From Spongilla lacustris (lineage: Eukaryota > Porifera > Demospongiae > Spongillida > Spongillidae): a DNA stretch of 64,000 bases. Below the pieces are notes generated by a model, which did not search any database, had not been told where the DNA came from, and saw nothing but the letters and a program-made list of their open reading frames with translations. The translations under genes were made by a program, and so were the position numbers. Below are positions 21,193 to 33,499 of this stretch, piece after piece (the first letter of the stretch is position 1; each line of letters opens with the position of its first letter). Location: contig OX442420.1 of assembly GCA_949361645.1 (NCBI GenBank), forward strand, positions 1,766,244 through 1,830,243. Reading direction: 5' to 3'.

Positions 21193-22221
21193 TGTAAAGA
21201 GAATTTGACATCAATAAACAATAGACATGCACACATACATGGGACAATTTTTCATAAAACAACATATCTTGCCATAAACACAACCATTTCTGGTAACACT
21301 GGTTTTGAGAGAAATGTGGGTAATTTTTCGTATATTTAAACAGAAATAAAAATTTCCCTCCAAGTGAATTTGACAATAGAACCATTCCAGGCACATACAA
21401 AAAAGTTACAAGCAGTATATATTCATATGTTCTACTTTATCACATAGTGGAATGCTACATGTGAATGATCTCAACAAACCAAGTAAACCATTCCAGGAAA
21501 AGAATTGGAATTTATTCTTCACACGTGCTCAAATAATTTGCAAGGTAATGCAAGAGAGGGTATGTGGGACACCATCGTCCAATATTGTAGAACTTAATGA
21601 GAGGATTACAAATCTGCTTTTAAAACAAAAATCGGACGTAAGAGAAGATACGATGATCAAAAATGGGGGGCGTAGGGGATACCACCCTATGCCCATTACA
21701 TTTTCATGTGTTTTTATATCATTTTTGTTTCGCGTTGGATTTACACGGGAGTAGCTTTGATCTATTCCTCCCAGCTAAAAAACCTCACTGAGATCCCACA
21801 CATAATCCACAGTAATGGATTTAACGTTTAACCCCCTAGTGGTTATTTCCTGTTGCTAACCAAATTAGGAAATAACCACTGGGGGATTAAACGTTCACAG
21901 CCGGTTTTGAAACTAGAGTATAGTTGTCTGTTAGCTATGATGTTCACTCCACAGCTGTCCCAGTTTTGAAATAAGAGATTCATAGCCAAAAAAAAGTCTA
22001 AAAACACTTTGCTGCATGCACATGTTTGTTGTGTTCCAATTCCTGGATTGGATCTTGAATGTAAATGTAGATGTATAAAGACACAACATATGCATGCCTA
22101 ATTCATTGCTTAATGAGGTACAAAGTCATTATCATACATGTATACTCATTCAACCTTGAAATGATACTAAAACGTAATCGAAGATCATGCATAAAGCTTC
22201 AGAGGGTTGATCGTTTCTATA
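21193..22221. other. No firm gene
   Basis: A plus-strand frame at 21452-21754 (100 codons) has no recognised domain. The flanks are AT-rich. Near 21820-21890 there is a short inverted repeat (aaccccctagtggttatttcc and ggaaataaccactgggggatt). Confidence 0.4.
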
Positions 22222-22229
22222 GGCAGAAG

Positions 22230-24019
22230 TAGGGTGTGTAACCTCCCCTGAATACTGAAAATCGATTTTTCCGAATACTTTTAAAACACTAATCGATTTT
22301 TCAGGTTTTTCTGGATCTGAATATCGATTTTTCCGAATACTTGAAAACAGAAAATCGATTTTTCCCAATAGGTTTTGACAATTTGCCAGCCAAATACCTT
22401 GGTTATTCAGGTTTTCTGCGCATGGAGCCACCTAAATTTACACATCACACCAGAGACCCTCCTACAGCTTCCCTCACCACACCAGATGCCCTCAGCACAC
22501 AAACACACTTACCCCCATCACACCAGATGCCCTCAGCACACAACCATAGCACACAACCACAGCTACCCCCATCACACCAGATGCCCTCAGCACACAACCA
22601 CAGCTACCCCCTCACACCAGATGCCCTCAGCACACAAACACTTACCCCCATCACACCAGATGCCCTCATGATGCACACAACCATAGCTTCCCCCTCACAC
22701 CAGATGCCCTCAGCACACAAACACACTTACCCCCATCACACCAGATGCCCTCATGAGTCACACAACCATAGCTTCCCCCATCACACCAGATGCCCTCAGC
22801 ACAAACACACTTACCCCCATCACACCAGATGCCCTCATGAGGCACACAACCATAGCTTCCCCCATCACACCAGATGCCCTCAGCACACAACCATAGCTTC
22901 CCCCATAACAACCACAGCTACATCCCATCACACCATGCAGATGCCCTCAGCACATTACCATAGCTACCCCCTCACACAAGATGCCCTCAGCACACAAATG
23001 CACTTACCCCCATCATACCAGATGCCCTCATGAGGCACACAACCATAGCTTCCCCCATCACATCAGATGCCCTCATGAGGCACACAACCATAGCTTCCCC
23101 CATCACACCAGATGCCCTCATGAGGCACACAACCATAGCTTCCCCCATCACACCAGATGCCCTCAGCACACAAATACACTTACCCCCATCACACCAGATG
23201 CCCTCATTAGGCACACAACCATAGCTTTCCCCATCACACCAGATGCCAAACACACTTACCCCCATCACACCAGATGCCCTCATGAGGCACACAATCATAG
23301 CTAACCACATCACACCAGATGCCCTCAGCACACAACCATAGCTAACCACATCACACCAGATGCCCTCAGCACACAACCATAGCTACTTACATAGGCTTAA
23401 ATCGCTTGGCCTAACCACATACCTATAGGCCTATTGGCGTGTCCTGACCTAAGTTAGCGTGGCCAAAAGAGTAGAACCACAGATAAAGTTTACGCACCAC
23501 CGGCCATGCAGCCTCCATTTCACCATCGCGAGTTTTGAAAATACTAGTAACTAAGTAGGCCTAAGTGCATGCGATCGCAGCAATATCAACTCAGAGAGAT
23601 TGATGCAAAAAACCAGCTCGTTCGAAAATGCACTAAGCGAACTATGATTTGTAGTTGGAGCTGTCCGTCGTCGGCTAGTTCGAATTACTGCCCGTATTAC
23701 ATGTACATATAATCTCGTCTCCACGTATATATAAATAGTAACAACAGTGACGTTATTAACGTTACGTTTCAAATTATTATCGTAAATGTAATATCGTAAC
23801 ACGTATCCGGATATCGTCATAAAAAGGTATTCGAGTAATGGGCGAATTGTAGATGCGGACAACGAATACCTAAGTACCTCCGAATGGAGATGCACAAACC
23901 GGTTATTTCGTATAGAACAAATCCAAAAATTGATTTTTCCGAGTAATGCTAAATTACTATTCAAACGGATAGGTTTTTGCGAATATCCGAATAACCCGAA
24001 TAACCGGTTACACACCCTA
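22230..24019. mobile_element. Nonautonomous hAT element with internal minisatellite
   Basis: The ends are tagggtgtgtaacc and ggttacacaccta-like (ggttacacaccc followed by ta), flanked by the 8-bp target duplication ggcagaag (22222-22229 and 24020-24027). An 8-bp duplication and these termini are typical of hAT transposons. The interior has no transposase, only repeats of cgatttttccgaatac near each end and a long minisatellite. It would depend on a transposase supplied in trans. Confidence 0.88.
22455..23385. repeat. Minisatellite inside the hAT element
   Basis: Units of about 30-48 bp contain catcacaccagatgccctca and cacacaaccatagcttcccc in shuffled order. Frames such as HTRCPHEAHNHS are artefacts of the repeat. 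Confidence 0.93.
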
Positions 24020-24400
24020 GGCAGAAGTCTGTTATAATAAGATAGTACTAATTCAATTAGTAAGAATAACTTATGGAATAACAGTCTGTTTAAGGGAGAA
24101 TAACAGTGAAGCCAAGTTTCATCCCATCCTGGAAACAACAAGTACAGAACTACCTGCACTTTCATTATTTCAAAAAATCTAATTTTTGTAAATTGTTCTT
24201 TTTAAGATATAAATGAAAAAACAATAAAATGTTGCATGTTTTGAGCACTGTAAGGAGCTATGACCATGCCACTACACCAACCTGAAGCCTCAGCATGACT
24301 GTCACAACCCTAAAAACCATTATGGCCATAGCCATAATGGTTGTGGAGATACTGGGTAATGTTTACGTTTGTGGTCAAATTTTTCACACCTTACAATTAA

Positions 24401-25377
24401 CACCGGTTCCATGAAATTAGACAACCTTTTTCGTCGAACCATACTTTCTAAAAATTAGTCTCAAGGCCTCCAATTGTCTGGAAAAGCATATTATTTTTAG
24501 ATAGTTTAACTATCACCTAGCCATTTGGCGTTGTCATCTGTCTTACATCTATCGTGGATACATACCTATATGCTTTCAAAGTGATGCGGTTTTATGTTAT
24601 TCGGTCACGAAGCGTTGCAGAGTACACTTTTTTCCTAGGCAATTAAGAGCCGCTATGGATACGATTTTAAACGTCATTTGGTACTACTAGGAGGCCACAA
24701 TAGGTATCGTTTTGGCAGTTAGCTTAGATCTTGTACAAAACTCACTTACAGTTGTTTACCTCATTCGAGGGCTTACGTAGATCAATGTAGTTCATAAATG
24801 TCTGGGTACGAGAAATCAATAACCGGACGAAAAGCCTATGTATTTTAGCTCACGTGCGCATATTTATGAGTAAATAGTACCCACGTGATGCCTAATTATA
24901 AGGTGTATGGGCCTGAGCACGACCAAATTTGGGTCTGGTGTCGAGATCCAAACTAGTTCTGTGACCCACGTGATGCCTACTGATTAGGTGTTTGGGCCTG
25001 TGCACAACCAATATTTGGGTCTGGAGTCGAGATCCAAAGAAGTTCAGTGTCTGTTTCAACGCTAGCAAGATGGGTTACTGCCAGAATTGTTTGAAGCGCT
25101 ACCTATCCTATCCAGTTGAGCACTTAGATACTGGTTTTGAAACCTTGTCAGAAAAGTGTCCCGTTTCCGGTAAGGTCTTTACCCTCTCGACTGTAAACAA
25201 ACGTAGGTCCTCAGCAGAAGTAGTTACAAGGCTGGCAGTAACTCCAAACATCGTCTAAGGAGTTGAACTACTTCGTACACTGGTATTAGTGACAATTGGT
25301 GCCGTCGCGACTAATTTTCCAAAAAAAGAGTTTGACAAAATAGGCCAAAAAAGTCATCTAATTTCACGGAACCGGTG
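24401..25377. mobile_element. piggyBac-like nonautonomous element (TTAA-flanked)
   Basis: The termini are caccggttccatgaaatta and its inverse (aatttcacggaaccggtg), about 22 bp with few mismatches, each directly flanked by TTAA (24397-24400 and 25378-25381). A TTAA target is the signature of piggyBac. There is no transposase inside. An internal 85-bp tandem duplication (24880-24964 and 24965-25051) starts cccacgtgatgcct. A partial copy of the right part lies at 19255-19495. Confidence 0.75.
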
Positions 25378-25381
25378 TTAA

Positions 25382-26282
25382 TGAACCGAACCTTGTAAGT
25401 TATAATACATTGGAAATATATACTAAGATAAATGAAATGACCAAATTGACCAAATGTTTTGTCAAATTGAAACTTAGGTGTCAATAAACAGGCCCATTAA
25501 ATGTAGAATTACCCAGCTCAGGGGTCGACATAACGGTTATGCATAATTATATTCATTTATATGGCGCGTCTGTCATCACAAGTTTGTTCAACACTTTCTT
25601 TCATCCTTTGTATTAATATAATTACATGTAACCGTCGCTTTTATGAATATGAGTATACGTAACCGTCACTTACATGAATATGATTATGCATAACCGTTAC
25701 GTCGACTGGGTTAACATTGTTGTTTATTATTCATTTCTTATTTCAGATCATAAAAATAATTAATGGGGAAGAGATACATGTATATCAATTGCACAAAAAC
25801 AACTTACCTTGCGGCAGAATCACAACAGGGTCAAAATCTTGGAAATTCATACTGGAGGGGCCATGATCTATAATCCCTAAATACAGAATGATATGGACAT
25901 GTGATATTGTCTAATTCATTTGTGCTTACATTTGTGTGTGAATAATATTTAAGGTAAACATTTGACCACACAAATATTGCCATCACAGTGAAGTACACCG
26001 CGCGTCTCCCGTAAAACCTCCCATTTCTGGATTTTACAAGCTGAGGTGTGGTTTGTGCAAGGTGAAGTGTAGTTTAAATTGTGCAAGATCACACACCACT
26101 CGTTCCCTGCCTGCCTATAAGCACAGGGGCCCTTGCCATTTTATTGCCCTCCCCTTGGAATAAATACATCATAAATGCACAAGTGATGAATACAACTTTA
26201 GGGATAGTTTGTGGAAGCATTAGGCACTTGGGTGGAAGAATCCATTTTAAAATGCCTGCATAACGCAAGTTACTATAGCATC
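25382..26282. other. No gene recognised
   Basis: AT-rich sequence with a repeated word (ataaccgt, gtaaccgtc) between about 25530 and 25710. There is no domain-bearing frame until the transposase fragment begins. Confidence 0.5.
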
Positions 26283-26565
26283 ATGGCAGATGAGTGCAGT
26301 GATATAACAAATGTGGAGTTGTTCTTGTTCTGCAGATGGAAGGAAGGAGGACTTCCTGGAGGTCATCCACCTATGTAAAGCTGATGCTAAGAGTATCTAC
26401 TCAGCTATCATTGATTGCCTGAAGCAGAAAAACCATTTAAACAAAGTTATAGGAATGGGGATTGATGGAGCAAGTACGTTTAACTGGATTTCAGGCTAGA
26501 TTAAAGAAGGATGTGCACCATTTGTGCACTGCCATTGCCACATGCTACAGTGTTCAAGCGTATCT
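26283..26565 (+). pseudogene. ZNF862/DUF4371-like hAT transposase fragment
   Basis: Around 26283 the plus strand reads IMADECSDITNVELFLFCRW, then FLEVIHLCKADAKSIYSAII and VIGMGIDGAS in a shifted frame, and then HCHCHMLQ. In the ZNF862-like class of domesticated or mobile hAT proteins these motifs occur in this order (DE, D-G, HCxxH). Frame changes and a stop break it into pieces, and both ends are missing. Confidence 0.7.
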
Positions 26566-26628
26566 TCATTACTGCTGTCAATGTCTAGCATAGCTGTTGG
26601 TTCAGAAACGTTTGGTTTTGAAACAGCT

Positions 26629-26910
26629 CATGATCCTTTGCTTGAAGAGGCAGTTGGAACAGCTGATCCTTTGCTTGAGGAGGCAGTTGGAACAGCTGAT
26701 CCTTTGCTTGAGGAGGCAGTTGAAACAGCTGATCCTTTGCTTGAGGAGGCAGTTGGAACAGCTGATCCTTTGCTTGAGGAGGCAGTTGGAACAGCTGATC
26801 CTTTGCTTGAGGAGGCAGTTGGAACAACTGGTCCTTTGCTTGAGGAGGCAGTTGGAACAACTGGTCCTTTGCTTGAGGAGGCAGTTGGAACAGCTGATCC
26901 TTTGCTTTAA
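26629..26910. repeat. 33-bp minisatellite (about 8 units)
   Basis: The unit gatcctttgcttgagg... (33 bp) is a multiple of three, so all frames stay open: ADPLLEEAVGT on plus and QAKDQLFQLPP on minus. The array follows the transposase fragment, has no start of its own and no family, so I treat it as a repeat. Confidence 0.9.
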
Positions 26911-26989
26911 GTTCATTATGTGGCTTGGAGATATTAAATGTTAAATGTCCTGGGCATGCACCAAGGAGCATGTTTGTACATCGCGGGTT

Positions 26990-27325
26990 TTTAAAAAATT
27001 TGCATTCCGCTATTTCAGCATTTTAGTGATATTTGACTGTATTGCCACTTTTTAGAAGTCCTTATATGTTTGGGCCGAAGCTTTTAAGGCCTAAGACCTT
27101 GTGCTGCTCTTATAATAACATGACATAGTAGAGGTACCCAGTACCATACGTAACATGCGTGAGGGCACAGACTGAAAACCTCTGCTATGTCACATTGCAA
27201 CAAGAGCAGCGGAAGGTCTTAGGCCTTAAAAGCTTGGACCCAAACATATAAGGACCTCTACAAAGTGAGAAAACAGTCAAATATCGCTAGAATCGTAAGT
27301 ATGCCAAGATATGAAAATTTAATAT
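26990..27325. mobile_element. Foldback MITE
   Basis: About 110 bp around 27025-27120 (tttgactgt, ccttatatgtttggg, gaagcttttaaggcctaagacctt) recurs inverted at about 27180-27290, separated by a ~60-bp centre. There is no coding capacity. The exact ends and target duplication are unclear. Confidence 0.7.
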
Positions 27326-27604
27326 AAATAAATTGGGTATGTAGGATTCTAAATATCAAATTGTGTAAAAAGTAAGCAAACAAGGGATTCCAGAATTGAT
27401 GCCATTATGAATTTATAATTATTACATATCAAAAAATGCATAGGCATTGTAACTAGCAAAGATCAGAGACTGAGAATACAAAAACATGTAGAAAATTACA
27501 CTTATGCTACTTCTTGCACGCAACACATGCACATACATATCATTTTCAAACGATCACACTTCATGTCACATTCTGTGTGGGAGTCTAAACTTGTGGATGA
27601 GCAG
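27326..27604. other. Spacer, nothing recognised
   Basis: AT-rich sequence between the foldback MITE and the large palindrome. Confidence 0.5.
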
Positions 27605-29826
27605 TACAGTCGCGGCTCGGAAATAAGCACCTCCGCAAATAAGCACATTAGCAGTATTTTTAATGTGATTCACCCAGATCTTATGGTAACTGTTGGTGTA
27701 CTTAGCAAAACCCTATCGATCTAACCTTCCTTTGTGTAATGAGTTTCATAGTTTACACAACAGTAAACAGGGTTGCACTCTATGTACACATTTAATTGAA
27801 TGCCTGTAGATCCTCCTCCCAGCAGTTATTAAACAAATACTACTACTACCTTCACCCTTTTACTAGAAAGAAAACAAACTTACCTGTACAGTACCATGTA
27901 CATACACACCTCACCCTTATACATAAAGACTGGCTCTAGATGGGCAGCTGATGACAGATAGACAGGTTGCCAGCTCACTGTTAGTACAGGACAACACAAA
28001 CGGCATGATTGAGATGCATCAGTATGTGCATCATGTGAATGTAGCATGTCTGCGTACAATATGAGTGAAGGAATTATAGCACAATACAAACCGTACTCAC
28101 ATGCTTGTGCATTTGCACCATGCTGATTGAAATGGTCATTTGGTACGACAAATGTGTACAGTACCGTACAAGTTGTAGCAGCAGCATTACATGCCAAAAC
28201 TGGGACATCAGAAACTGCTTTATATCTAGGACAGTTTTGCCAACCATTCATACGGAGAACACAGATCAATTGCGTCCAGGTCTCTGGCTCATTGAGGCAG
28301 ATGGACGTTGCGGACAAATGTCTGTGGAGTACGATCAGGTTAGGCTGGCTGCCACGGGGATTAAGCTACATGTAATGCTGCCTCTTTGTATGTATTAACC
28401 ATACACACTTGTGCATATGCATCTGAACATGTACATCACCTAATCTAAAACAGTACAGTACAGGTACATACAATTAGCCATGTGCAGAAAAGTAAATTGT
28501 GCGCATGATAGACATCTGGCTGCTAACATGCCCTTACCCCTTTTGCAGTGTGGAGAACCCGCCAGTTTAGCTTCGGGTATTGTTTATAAACATGCGTGTG
28601 CCTGCTCTGTACAACATGGTTACCTAGTTCAGCCTTTTTATTTCACTGAGCCACACTGCACACCTGTAACACAATGAGTCCAATATTAGCATTTGACAGT
28701 TGTCTTTAATACCCAGCGCATGCAGAAAGCAACTCATCTCCACTAACTTGCTAAAATACTGTCTGTCAGGTGGTAAATAAGTAAACTGCAAAGCACACAC
28801 ATCGACATGTTGGAGGATGCTATGAAAGAGGTGTGGAAAGCACCATTCTCACAGCTTTGGCTCAGCATACTCAGTACTTACATGTACTAAGTCAATCACA
28901 GACCATACCAGGATACTGATATTGTACACTTGCTATTGTACAAGGTCCTGGCCATGCAGGGAGAGATTGCATGTGTAACTGGGGTATCACTGCTAGTGAT
29001 CTTTCTTTTACCTGCACATAATAGGCTAACCTTTGCACTGGCAGTGTCTTCAAATGCACGGAGAATGTATTTTAAGACGCTCATCTTTGCAATTAATTGC
29101 AGTGTATAGGATGGTACTAACCAAGGTAAGAAAAAACAGCTAGCCACCATTACCCAGTACACACAAGATAATGCATAGTGTCCGAGTGTCTCGTCTCACC
29201 GCGTGTAGGCAGAGCCACGAAAACGTTGTGCATGCTACCTAAATCTTCACTTCAACTAAATGTATTCAGCATGACGACAGTTCGTGCGCTGTGGCCGGAT
29301 CCCTGTGGCTAGCTCACGAAGAACCGTGGTCATGTTGAAGACGCCATATAGCGACCACGTGCACTATACATTTATTCACTTGCCTCATAGTTTCACACAT
29401 AAGATTCCAAAGTTCAACAACTGCCGCTGTAAATTCACAGGCATATAAAGGTGCTAATTCACTAGAAATCGGGATTCAGACCACGATATTCTAATAAATG
29501 AGCACCTTTTCGTAATGTTTGCTGCATGGCCGCTGCAGTAAGTACACAGGCAGTTGTACACACCGCACTGCCTACAGTTGCTGAACTTTGGAATCATATG
29601 AGTGAAACTATGAGGCAAGTGGTGCACGTGGTCGCTATATTATGTCTTCAACATGACCACGGTTCTTCGTGAGCTAGCCACAGGGATCCGGCTACAGCGC
29701 ACGAACTGTCGTCATGCTGAATACATTTAGTTGAAGTGAAGATTTAGGTAGCATGCACAACAACGTTTTCGTGGCTCTGCCTACACGCGGTGAGACGAGA
29801 CACTCGGACACTATGCATTATCTTGT

Positions 29827-31106
29827 GTGTACTGGGTAATGGTGGCTAGCTGTTTTTTCTTACCTTGGTTAGTACCATCCTATATACTGCAATTAATTGC
29901 AAAGATGAGCGTCTTAAAATACATTCTCCGTGCATTTGAAGACACTGCCAGTGCAAAGGTTAGCCTATTATGTGCAGGTAAAAGAAAGATCACTAGCAGT
30001 GATACCCCAGTTACACATGCAATCTCTCCCTGCATGGCCAGGACCTTGTACAATAGCAAGTGTACAATATCAGTATCCTGGTATGGTCTGTGATTGACTT
30101 AGTACATGTAAGTACTGAGTATGCTGAGCCAAAGCTGTGAGAATGGTGCTTTCCACACCTCTTTCATAGCATCCTCCAACATGTCGATGTGTGTGCTTTG
30201 CAGTTTACTTATTTACCACCTGACAGACAGTATTTTAGCAAGTTAGTGGAGATGAGTTGCTTTCTGCATGCGCTGGGTATTAAAGACAACTGTCAAATGC
30301 TAATATTGGACTCATTGTGTTACAGGTGTGCAGTGTGGCTCAGTGAAATAAAAAGGCTGAACTAGGTAACCATGTTGTACAGAGCAGGCACACGCATGTT
30401 TATAAACAATACCCGAAGCTAAACTGGCGGGTTCTCCACACTACAAAAGGGGTAAGGGCAATGTTAGCAGCCAGATGTCTATCATGCGTACAATTTACTT
30501 TTCTGCACATGGCTAACTGTATGTACCTGTACTGTACTGTTTTAGATTAGGTGATGTACATGTTCAGATGCATATGCACAAGTGTGTATGGTTAATACAT
30601 ACAAAGAAGCAGCATTACATGTAGCTTAATCCCCGTGGCAGCCAGCCTAACCTGATCGTACTCCACAGACATTTGTCCGCAACGTCCATCTGCCTCAAAG
30701 AACCAGAGACCTGAACGCAATTGATCTGTGTTCTCCGTATGAATGGTTGGCAAAACTGTCCTAGATATAAAGCAGTTTCTGATGTCCCAGTTTTGGCATG
30801 TAATGCTGCTGCTACAACTTGTACGGTACCATACACATTTGTCGTACCAAATGACCATTTCAATCAGCATGGTGCAAATGCACAAGCATGTGAGTACGGT
30901 TTGTATTGTGCTATAATTCCTTCACTCATATTGTACGCAGACATGCTACATTCACATGATGCACATACTGATGCATCTCAATCATGCCGTTTGTGTTGTC
31001 CTGTACTAACAGTGAGCTGGCAACCTGTCTATCTGTCATCAGCTGCCCATCTAGAGCCAGTCTTTATGTATAAGGGTGAGGTGTGTATGTACATGGTACT
31101 GTACAG
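29827..31106 (+). other. Exon-like segments in the palindrome arms (mirrored at 27880-29162)
   Basis: The right arm, read on plus, has splice-like landmarks: an acceptor before 30326, a donor gtgagt at 30890, an acceptor before 31013 and a canonical CAG|gtaagt donor at 31106. Open stretches include MSVLKYILRAFEDTASAK near 29905 and NAAATTCTVPYTFVVPND near 30805. The left arm holds the same signals on the minus strand. I do not recognise the protein and could not build one continuous frame, so this may be a captured host gene fragment. Confidence 0.3.
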
Positions 31107-31195
31107 GTAAGTTTGTTTTCTTTCTAGTAAAAGGGTGAAGGTAGTAGTAGTATTTGTTTAATAACTGCTGGGAGGAGGATCTACAGGCATTCAAT

Positions 31196-32559
31196 AGACA
31201 AGTTCAGGAATTTTTTAATTTCGAGTAATTACTTCGTGACGTCACGTCCGGAGTACCAGTTCGGCCATCGGCCCCACAACCGCTTACTCAAAACCTACTT
31301 TTACAAATGCCGGGTAATGTTTGCATTGTGTATCGCAATACAAACATTAAAGACAATAGTGTTTCTTTTCATCGCTTCCCCCAATCACGCTCGAGAAGGC
31401 AACGATGGATTGAAGCGCTCGATCTTACCAGTATCGCCATTAAAGACTACCAATGTGTACCATCGTGTTTGTAGCCGACACTTCCCAGATACAGATGCAA
31501 GTCGAGACCCACACTAAACATTGGGAGGCATTTTGCATCACCAAAAAAAAAAAAAACAAGATGACAGAAACAAAGAGCTAAAGGACGGGAATCGTTAAGA
31601 AATTCTAGTTTATCGTTTAACAGCGAGCAAGATAGCTGCGATGCATCTAAAACAGAGTCTGTTATTGCGTCATATGTGACTTCTCCTTCTCCAATCCCAT
31701 CACCGATGATAGCAGGCATATGTGAGCAGCTCTTAACAGACTACCAGGTTCATGAAATTCCTACCATTGATCACCAAGCACTTCAGAATTTTAAAACATG
31801 AAAATGATGCAAGGTGAAGACACTTACTGATGTAAGAGTGTATTTCAGAATTTCAGACATTGCTGGGAATGATAAGTATGTGAAACTGTACACTGGGTTT
31901 GATTCTTATGATGTTTTGTTGGCATTCTTTGGGTCCCTTACTCTCATGTATTGGAAGGATCCTCAAAGAAAGCTGCAGGGATCTACTAGAACAAAAACTG
32001 GATCCTATATTTTTAACATTAATCAAACTAAAGTTGAACCTTCGCAACTGGTAGCCTGATGTCAATAGCGGAATCAGTACACTCACCACTACTTTCCAAA
32101 TGCAGCTGCTGCTGTTTTCGAGCCAGGTATGACCCTAATGACCATCTACGTCAATAACTTCTGCTCCGCGCCGCTTGTAATAGCTTCCCTGATTCTTTCT
32201 ATATATCCTTTTCCCTACAACATGATTTGACTTTTATTCCACGGTAAAGAAGCCACCATTTGAGTGCTGCTATGTTGTGACTCTCTATCGGTTCAGACAG
32301 CGTAGCACCAGGAATGTCGTCTTCACAAATTAAGCATTATGCGGGAATTGACTCTTGACGAAGATGATTGCATACTATTTTTGCGTGTGTAAACAAGTGA
32401 GATTTTAAAAAAAGCTTGAATACATTGCCCTCAGAAACTTTACTAAGGCTTACGTGGGCAGTTTGGCATAGGAGTGATAGGACCCAAGCTGCAACATGTA
32501 CTCCGGATGTGACGTCACGTAGCAATCATAATTTTCAATCAAAATTCCTGAACTTGTCT
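31196..32559 (+). mobile_element. THAP-type (ISL2EU-like) transposon remnant
   Basis: Termini agacaagttcaggaatttt and its inverse define a 1364-bp insertion flanked by AT (31194-31195 and 32560-32561). The mirror arm has the uninterrupted sequence (near 27803, tttaattgaa), which proves the insertion and the 2-bp duplication. A 2-bp AT duplication plus THAP-bearing transposases are features of the ISL2EU/IS4EU class. The coding region is degraded. Confidence 0.8.
31317..32059 (+). pseudogene. Degraded THAP-domain transposase
   Basis: From ATG at 31317 the frame reads MPGNVCIVYRN, VSFHRFP, RRQRWIEAL and DYQC, then needs a one-base shift to reach VCSRHFPDT (to 31517). This is a THAP zinc-finger: Cys, FxxFP, W and the C-terminal CxxH. 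The second zinc Cys is replaced by Arg. A later piece at 31814-32059 (ISDIAGNDKYVKLYTGFDSYDVLLAFF) matches the helix-turn-helix region preceding DDE_4-type transposase cores. The catalytic core is missing. In an intact element the THAP domain would bind the terminal repeats. Confidence 0.72.
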
Positions 32560-32762
32560 ATTAAATGTGTACATAGAGTGCAACCCTGTTTACTGTTGTG
32601 TAAACTATGAAACTCATTACACAAAAGAAGGTTAGATCATAGGGTTTTGCTAAGTACACCAACAGTTACCATAAGATCTGAGTGAATCACATTAAAAATA
32701 CCGCTAATGTGCTTATTTGTGGAGGTGATAATGTGCTTATTTCCAAGCCATGACTGTACTGT

Positions 32763-32925
32763 AGATGACCACACAAGATGACCACACCAGATGATGACCA
32801 CACTAGATGATGACCAAGCTAGATGATGACCACACCAGATAATGACCACACCAGATAATGACCACACTATATGATGACCACCCTAGCTAGATGACACACT
32901 AGTGATGACCATGTGCATACTATAA
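32763..32925. repeat. Short minisatellite (gatgaccacac)
   Basis: Units of about 14-17 bp such as gatgaccacaccagat and gatgaccacactaga repeat about ten times immediately beside the palindrome end. Confidence 0.85.
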
Positions 32926-33479
32926 CCACACAATACTAGTGATATGAAATTAATATCTTGATTTGTGTACTGTAGGTGCATCATTCTTTTGCAACATAAG
33001 CTTCCCATTCATGAGCCCAATACATATATGCAGCTATGCAAATAAATAATCCAGCTAAGGTAGCAATGCATATTACCCATATATTGTTGTGCTCACTACC
33101 AAGCTACATTAGGTTTTATGGTTATTGACTGGTACTATCAGCTGTGACCCCCCCCCCCCCCCCCCCCCCCAAAAAAAAATGTATGCCATTAACTTTATTT
33201 AGCTGCTTAGCTAGCTAGCTCTGCCTATACCTATGATTATTGATTCATACAGCGTGTGCGTGATACGTGCCGATATAGATCATCAATTATTCAATACCGA
33301 TAGTTTGATAATTATATGCAATGGTCGCACAATTTGAAGGGATTGAACGTGACAGTGTCAAAACGACAAAGAATCATGCAGGTCCTCTATCTCCTAAACG
33401 TGGATGAACAACAGCACCAGCATCTCTAAAGATCCAAGTAGAAGATTTGGCTAATGTGCAGTGATGCTATTTCAGTATT
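32926..33479. other. Spacer with poly-C tract
   Basis: AT-rich sequence with a C run at about 33147-33170 followed by a short A run. No gene is seen. Confidence 0.55.
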
Positions 33480-33499
33480 TGGGATCATTTCTGACCTAG

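Larger units (their letters stand above)
27607..32756. mobile_element. Large palindromic element with 1.8-kb arms
   Basis: Left arm 27607-29423 and right arm 29575-32756 are inverted copies. Equal-length positions sum to about 58989-58990, and translated segments differ by only one or two residues (for example the 88-residue frames at 28896-29162 minus and 29827-30093 plus). A 151-bp centre separates the arms. The outer ends are cagtcgcggctcgg and ccaagccatgactg, each flanked by TA (27605-27606 and 32757-32758), which suggests a Tc1/mariner/pogo-type element. The right arm carries a 1364-bp insertion. It may be a foldback transposon or an inverted duplication whose ends happen to look like TIRs. 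Confidence 0.8.

Noticed and set aside
22341..23033. 230-codon frame rich in HTRCPHEAHNHS
   Set aside because: It is the translation of the minisatellite inside the nonautonomous hAT; overlapping frames are equally open.
26585..26971. Overlapping 104-128-codon frames on both strands
   Set aside because: A 33-bp tandem repeat divisible by three keeps all frames open. No start context or family.
28105..28398. 97-codon plus-strand frame in the palindrome's left arm (mirrored at 30592-30885 minus)
   Set aside because: It is antisense to the exon-like frame and lacks splice signals of its own. Kept only as part of the palindrome.
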